DNA from: Dolomedes plantarius
Taxonomy: Eukaryota; Arthropoda; Arachnida; Araneae; Dolomedidae
Assembly: GCA_907164885.2 (NCBI GenBank)
Contig: OU015491.1
Coordinates: 112,343,194 to 112,407,193, forward strand
Length of the DNA: 64,000 nucleotides
Direction of reading: 5' to 3'
This document shows, one piece after another, positions 58,712-64,000 of this stretch (position 1 is the stretch's first letter; each line of letters begins with the position of its first letter). The notes beneath the pieces were generated by a model. That model did not search any database. It was not told the origin of the DNA and saw only the letters and a list, made by a program, of their open reading frames with translations. A program made the position numbers and the translations under genes.

Positions 58712-60134
58712 GTTTAATATCGAAATATCAATGTGCATATTTATATCAAAAGTAATCATGTTAACAATATGCTTTTAAGGAATGTAACAATTTTAGAGTT
58801 AAAAAAATAACAGTGATACCTGTAGGTATTACTCTAGACATCAAAGGAAATTCCGACGTGGGTATTAAGTATATAAAAGGGAAAAAAAGAAAACACATTC
58901 TACTGTTTGTTTTCGGATGTTTACTTGAAGCTATGTACTAACATTTCCTCTATTTTTTACCGTGTTTTACGATAATTTGATTAAATTTCTCTTAAAGGAG
59001 CAACCTGCATTTTATGTTTGAGAGCATATGATGGAGTCAGAGATTATATTGTCCTTTTTTGTTGAGAAGAGTTTAAAATAAATTAACTGCATTTTTTAAG
59101 TGTAATTTGTGCCGCGTACATCTCAAGGATTCACTCAGTTTATGTCAGTTAAAACAAAATTGCTTTACTGGATATGAATGTTTTGGCTGTGAACGAGGTG
59201 TTTCACTTTAAGAGATTTTTTCAGGGGATGTACTGAAATTTGTGCTGAAAAGAGAGAGCATTCCAAAATGTAATTTTTTATTCTGGCTGGTAATGTTGAT
59301 ACCTGGGAAAAGAAAGCATGTTTCATTTTGAATAGAATATAATGAAATTCCCGGCAATTATCTAACAAGGTGCATAAAAAACTATCAGTGAATTAACAGG
59401 AAAATGAACAATTTTTTCATCTTTAATATAATATAAATATAACAAATCATCTTTAGAAGGTTCTTGATAGATGAACTTCAATGCAAAGCTTTATCTTACA
59501 TTTTCATTTCATTGCGTTTTTGAAGTCCGTCTTCATACCATAACCAATTTTCCTGCCGAATAACTGCAATACTTTTCATCGAAGCACAGACAGCTGTGAC
59601 AATGAACGCCTCTCTTATTATGTTCGAGTAATTTGTGGAACATACAATACTGAGATAAAATGTTAATGACAGAGATAATTGAAAACCGTTGATTTGGTTT
59701 TTATAGTTTCCAGAGTTGCACCATGTAATTAGGTTTTCAAGAACATATTGCTTCACGCAGCTAATTATTGTAAGCAATAGTAGATTTTCAGGCGCATCTA
59801 CGTCACCTAAATAATGAACCCTAGTTACGTTAATGATTTATTTCAAAGAAGGATTGGCGAGAGTGCCAATTTCTAGAGCTTTTTCCTTGTCCCTTGTGAG
59901 CTTTTGCATTTACATTTTGCGGAATATCCCATGTCAAACTCATAGCAATATGGTGCTGTTAGGATGAACTTAAGAAAATTTTATTCCAGGTTAATTTTTT
60001 CCATTTCTAAAGAAAACGATATCAGAAGTTGGGATCGGAATTGGGATGAGAGTCATAGATTTTAATTCAGAGTATGTTGGAAAGTCGAAAAGTTATTTAG
60101 TTGTCATTTGTTTGGAACTCGAAAACATTTTTCC
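58712..60134. other. Intronic DNA, nothing recognised
   Basis: No exon, transposon end or RNA gene seen. Confidence 0.4.
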
Positions 60135-60235
60135 GTACCTGAGTCTGTCGGTTCAAGTTCCACCTTTGACATGGATGTTTGAAGCCGTTCGGAATCGACT
60201 TAAGCAGTAGGTCTCGGTCTAATTAGCCCTAGTGC
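60135..60235 (+). mobile_element. SINE family 1, truncated copy 3
   Basis: A fragment starts at the B-box (GTCGGTTCAAGTTCC) and runs through GTTCGGAATCGACTTAAGCA to TCTAATTAGCCCTAGTG. It matches the bodies at 1003-1180 and 27,671-27,845. The A-box half and the tail are missing. Confidence 0.7.
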
Positions 60236-60348
60236 CTTAGTGTACAAAAAACTGACCAAAAAACCACCACAAAAGCTGACCAACCACCAACATCTACTGT
60301 CCATGTTATTGATTTTATTGCATGTGCAATGCCGTACCCTTCCCTCCA

Positions 60349-61279
<931 letters not shown>

Positions 61280-61542
61280 GCAGTTATGTTCGAAAGAAGA
61301 GTATCAAGGAAAAAGCAGATGTTCGCTACATATTCCCCATTTGCAACTTTTGTGATTTTGGTTGGAATTACTCCACACGACATTACGTGACGTGTCCCTA
61401 TCATGGTCCATTTCGAAGAGGACGGTTTGGATACAATCGAACGCTGCGAGAATACCTGATAGACCAAATACGCCGAGAGGCTTTAAGGGAAGATGAAGAC
61501 GAAAAGAAAGAATCTAAGCTTGCCAATACTTTTTATCTCTGA
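61280..61542 (+). CDS. Candidate terminal exon 3 of an unrecognised host gene
   Basis: After the acceptor CTGTTTCTAG, two bases complete a phase-1 codon, as the donor at 44,190 requires. Then 86 codons run to a TGA at 61,540-61,542. The peptide has SYVRKKSIKEKADVRYIFPI, then CNFCDFGWNY and CPYHGPFRRGRFGYNRT, ending in a charged helix (LREYLIDQIRREALREDED). The CxxC...H...CxxH spacing suggests a small zinc-binding fold, but I know no family for it. AATAAA signals follow 37-46 bp after the stop. Composition is strongly protein-like, making this the most convincing host exon in the window. Confidence 0.55.
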
Positions 61543-61578
61543 CATGTTTTGTAAGGTTAAAATTGTCTAAAAAGTGTA

Positions 61579-61588
61579 AATAAATAAA
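61579..61588 (+). terminator. Poly(A) signals
   Basis: Two overlapping AATAAA hexamers lie at 61,579-61,584 and 61,583-61,588, about 40 bp downstream of the stop of the proposed terminal exon. Confidence 0.55.
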
Positions 61589-61695
61589 CAATGTGAAACA
61601 ACTGTGAGGGAATTTACCTGGCAAACGTGCGTTAAAAATAGGTTTTTCTTTTCTTTTTTAAGCGGAGGCAGTTGTCGTGAAACATTCGCCTATAT

Positions 61696-62394
61696 CAGAG
61701 GTGGGGAACCTTTTTACCATTAGAGGCCCCATGTAAATTAGGTTGTAATAAAGGAAGCCGCATAAGTTGATGAACCTATAAATGCGGATTTTATGAAATC
61801 ATTATAGTTATATATAGTTTTAACAATTTGGTGCATTATATAGAAAAATAACAAAAAAATTAAGTCCTTATTTATTTATTATTTGACATAAAAAGTTACA
61901 ATATAAAATATTTTTGTATTCACATAAGAATAAAAACTTGTTATAACATTAATCATTAATTATTATTATTTTATTTTTGCAGAAAAATAATACGTTTTAA
62001 CGTACATGGAGTCAGTCACAACAATAATAGTAAAATAATAGTTTTTGTGTAGAGATCATATAACATGTCTGGTAGTATTGCTAAGAAACTCTGAGCATTA
62101 AATTACATATAAAGTGTAGTTGAAGTATCATACAATGAAGGTAAACGAAGCTCATTTGGATAAATATACAATTGTAGCGACTTTAGACAACAATTTCAAT
62201 ATGTCAACTTTATTTTGGTTTGTACGTTTGGAATGTTTAAACGACACTGTACATACATTCATGCCGTTCTTTATTTAATTCTATTGATTTGGAAATTGTT
62301 GCAATCTATATAATTAAATATTAATTAATACAAGTACTAGCTTTTATGAAGACCGCAAGAGAAGATCACGAAGGCCGCGCGTTCCACACCTCTG
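61696..62394. mobile_element. Non-autonomous hAT element
   Basis: The left end CAGAGGTGGGGAACC and the right end GTTCCACACCTCTG are inverted repeats of hAT type. The 8-bp flanks GCCTATAT (61,688-61,695) and GCCTATTC (62,395-62,402) agree at six positions, consistent with an aged 8-bp target duplication. The 699-bp interior is AT-rich and encodes no transposase. It sits about 110 bp downstream of the proposed gene's poly(A) signal. Confidence 0.75.
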
Positions 62395-62402
62395 GCCTAT
62401 TC

Positions 62403-64000
62403 TACGCCGCAGTTTACCGTCCATTTTATTATGGGGGCACCATATAGGAGGACAACATTACCCTCTATGAAGGGACGACACAAACGGAGGCATACTAAAA
62501 AAAAGGGTGGACCCCTATAAAAATAGGGTTATATTGCTCTATATGTAAAACTAAACTTGCTGTAAAGGCCGTTTAGTAAAAATTCATTCTTAGTTTCTCT
62601 GACATAGTTTTTACCTCAAAGGGACATCGTGTTCAACTTCAGCATATTCTGTGGTAATTTAACTCTTTCATGGGCTACTTTTTTCATTAAGGAATTGCTC
62701 TCTGATTATTTTGTGATTCTGAGTCAAAAAGACAATGGGTTTTAAGATAACTACTTTTATTTAATAAAAATATGCCTACATAAGAATATGGAGTTGAGAT
62801 GTTATCCCATCTCCATATTCTTATTGCCGTGGGAAGTATTCGCCCCACTGTCAACTTGCTGACTGATATTTTACTGTTCATCTAATCTGTTTAACTAATC
62901 TGTAGATTATTGATTTACCAGTAAAGTATAAAGTACAAAACAACGCAAACCCTTACATATTCAGTTGAAAAATATGAATTTTCAGGTCAATTCCTATACA
63001 GCAACAACCACTTGCTAGACAAAGTGCATCATCTGGATAATTCAGTCAGCCGTGAAGTTTAGAGACCCAGGTTTAATAACAAGTCCTGTGGCAATAGATT
63101 CTCATATGTTGGTGAAAACTTCTAGTAATTATTATGATGATATAAAATTGTAGTCCCAAGCGTAAACATCCTTCCATGCATTCTCTAATTACCCAAAATC
63201 CCCTTCTATATCCAAGATTCCGTTAGATCTTTTACGGATAAACTGTTTTATTACAGAAATGGGTTGAAAATAAAACACAAATTTTCAGATAGTATGTCAC
63301 CTGATGTTCAATAAGGCATTTGCCAGAAGTCAAACTTAATTTTTTTTAAAGAATTTGCGTAAGTATCACAAATAATACCAGTTTAAATCTATATACGATA
63401 AACACATTTAACGCTTCTCAAAAGCCCATTCACATATGTTGATTTATTTTTTGTATTATTATCCTTGTTTCCCGGTTTACGGAGCACAGTGAAATGTTAA
63501 TTAACACAGAAAATCAGGAATTCAAGGCACGTGCGTTGTATTGTCGAACAACCGGGGGAAAGCTGGATGTTTACACATGAGAAGAAAATTTCATTTCAGA
63601 CGTAATGATGAAGCGATATCAGTTGCTGAGTTTTATTTTCACTGAACTGTCAGAAGTGGGTTGTTACCGAATTACAGTCAGTTGGATCTATACAAGAAAT
63701 AGATTTGGCTGAAAAGTTGAAGAGGAGTCCCACCTCTATTTCCTGGGCCTAAATTTCAGTTTCGTAGTTTCAAAGGCGATAAAACTAAACATTTACTAAG
63801 ACCAGACACAGAGCAAAGTCTTTTTCAAGTTTTCGTATTTAAAAAAATATTCCTTATTTAGTCACTAGTTATAACATTATTAATTGTTTCAAAATTGATG
63901 AATAAAGGAAATTGGGTGTAATCTGATCAACATCAGGTTGGGTCGCTTTCGCTTATTGCGGGAAAGTGAATAATTTAACATCCTTTCAAAATAAGTAAAA
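62403..64000. other. Unannotated DNA with one hairpin
   Basis: At 62,781-62,822 TAAGAATATGG...GAGATG pairs with CATCTC-CCATATTCTTA around a TTATCC loop, with a 4-base bulge. No gene is recognised. The interval 63,480-63,760 is less AT-rich and may hold a decayed coding fragment, but no motif is clear. Confidence 0.35.

Overview
This window is eukaryotic nuclear DNA from an arthropod. It is AT-rich, has long (TA)n microsatellites, very few coding exons, and a dense mix of DNA transposons, Helitrons, tRNA-derived SINEs, LINE relics and one nearly intact BEL/Pao LTR retrotransposon. A chelicerate, probably a spider, is my best guess from the repeat mixture. That is inference, since no diagnostic host gene is recognisable.

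Layout. 0-10 kb: mostly unannotated AT-rich DNA with two SINEs, a 741-bp palindromic inverted-repeat element and (TA)n arrays. 10-24 kb: LINE RNase H relics, a possible terminal exon at 12.2 kb, several Helitron-type elements (two joined end to end at 17,856/17,857), a Harbinger-type MITE, and two piggyBac-type MITEs sharing one TTAA. 25.4-28 kb: a ~290-bp tandem array invaded by a Tc1 element and a SINE and ending in a 108-bp palindrome. 29-32 kb: a fragment resembling transposon-associated SWIM/YqaJ proteins and an internally deleted PIF/Harbinger element. 32-44 kb: (TA)n array, diverged tandem duplications, a hAT transposase relic and an inverted-repeat element. 46-58.6 kb: nested transposons. 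60-64 kb: SINE fragment, (TA)n array, the last candidate exon with poly(A) signals, and a non-autonomous hAT element.

The main nested structure runs from about 48.3 to 58.6 kb. A minus-strand transposase-like gene of about 650 codons (49,072-56,894) is split by a plus-strand BEL/Pao element (49,540-55,403) with nearly identical 291-bp LTRs and a 5-bp target duplication. The split gene is bracketed by six copies of the 14-mer GTGACTCACGTTAC (one with a single change), four on the left and two on the right, and I saw it nowhere else in the window. A Tc1 element lies just to the right and a Helitron abuts on the left.

The only credible host gene is a proposed plus-strand gene with exons at 32,833-32,904, 43,947-44,190 and 61,280-61,542. 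The splice sites are phase-compatible and AATAAA signals follow the stop. If correct, the transposon nest lies in its ~17-kb second intron. I do not recognise the protein.
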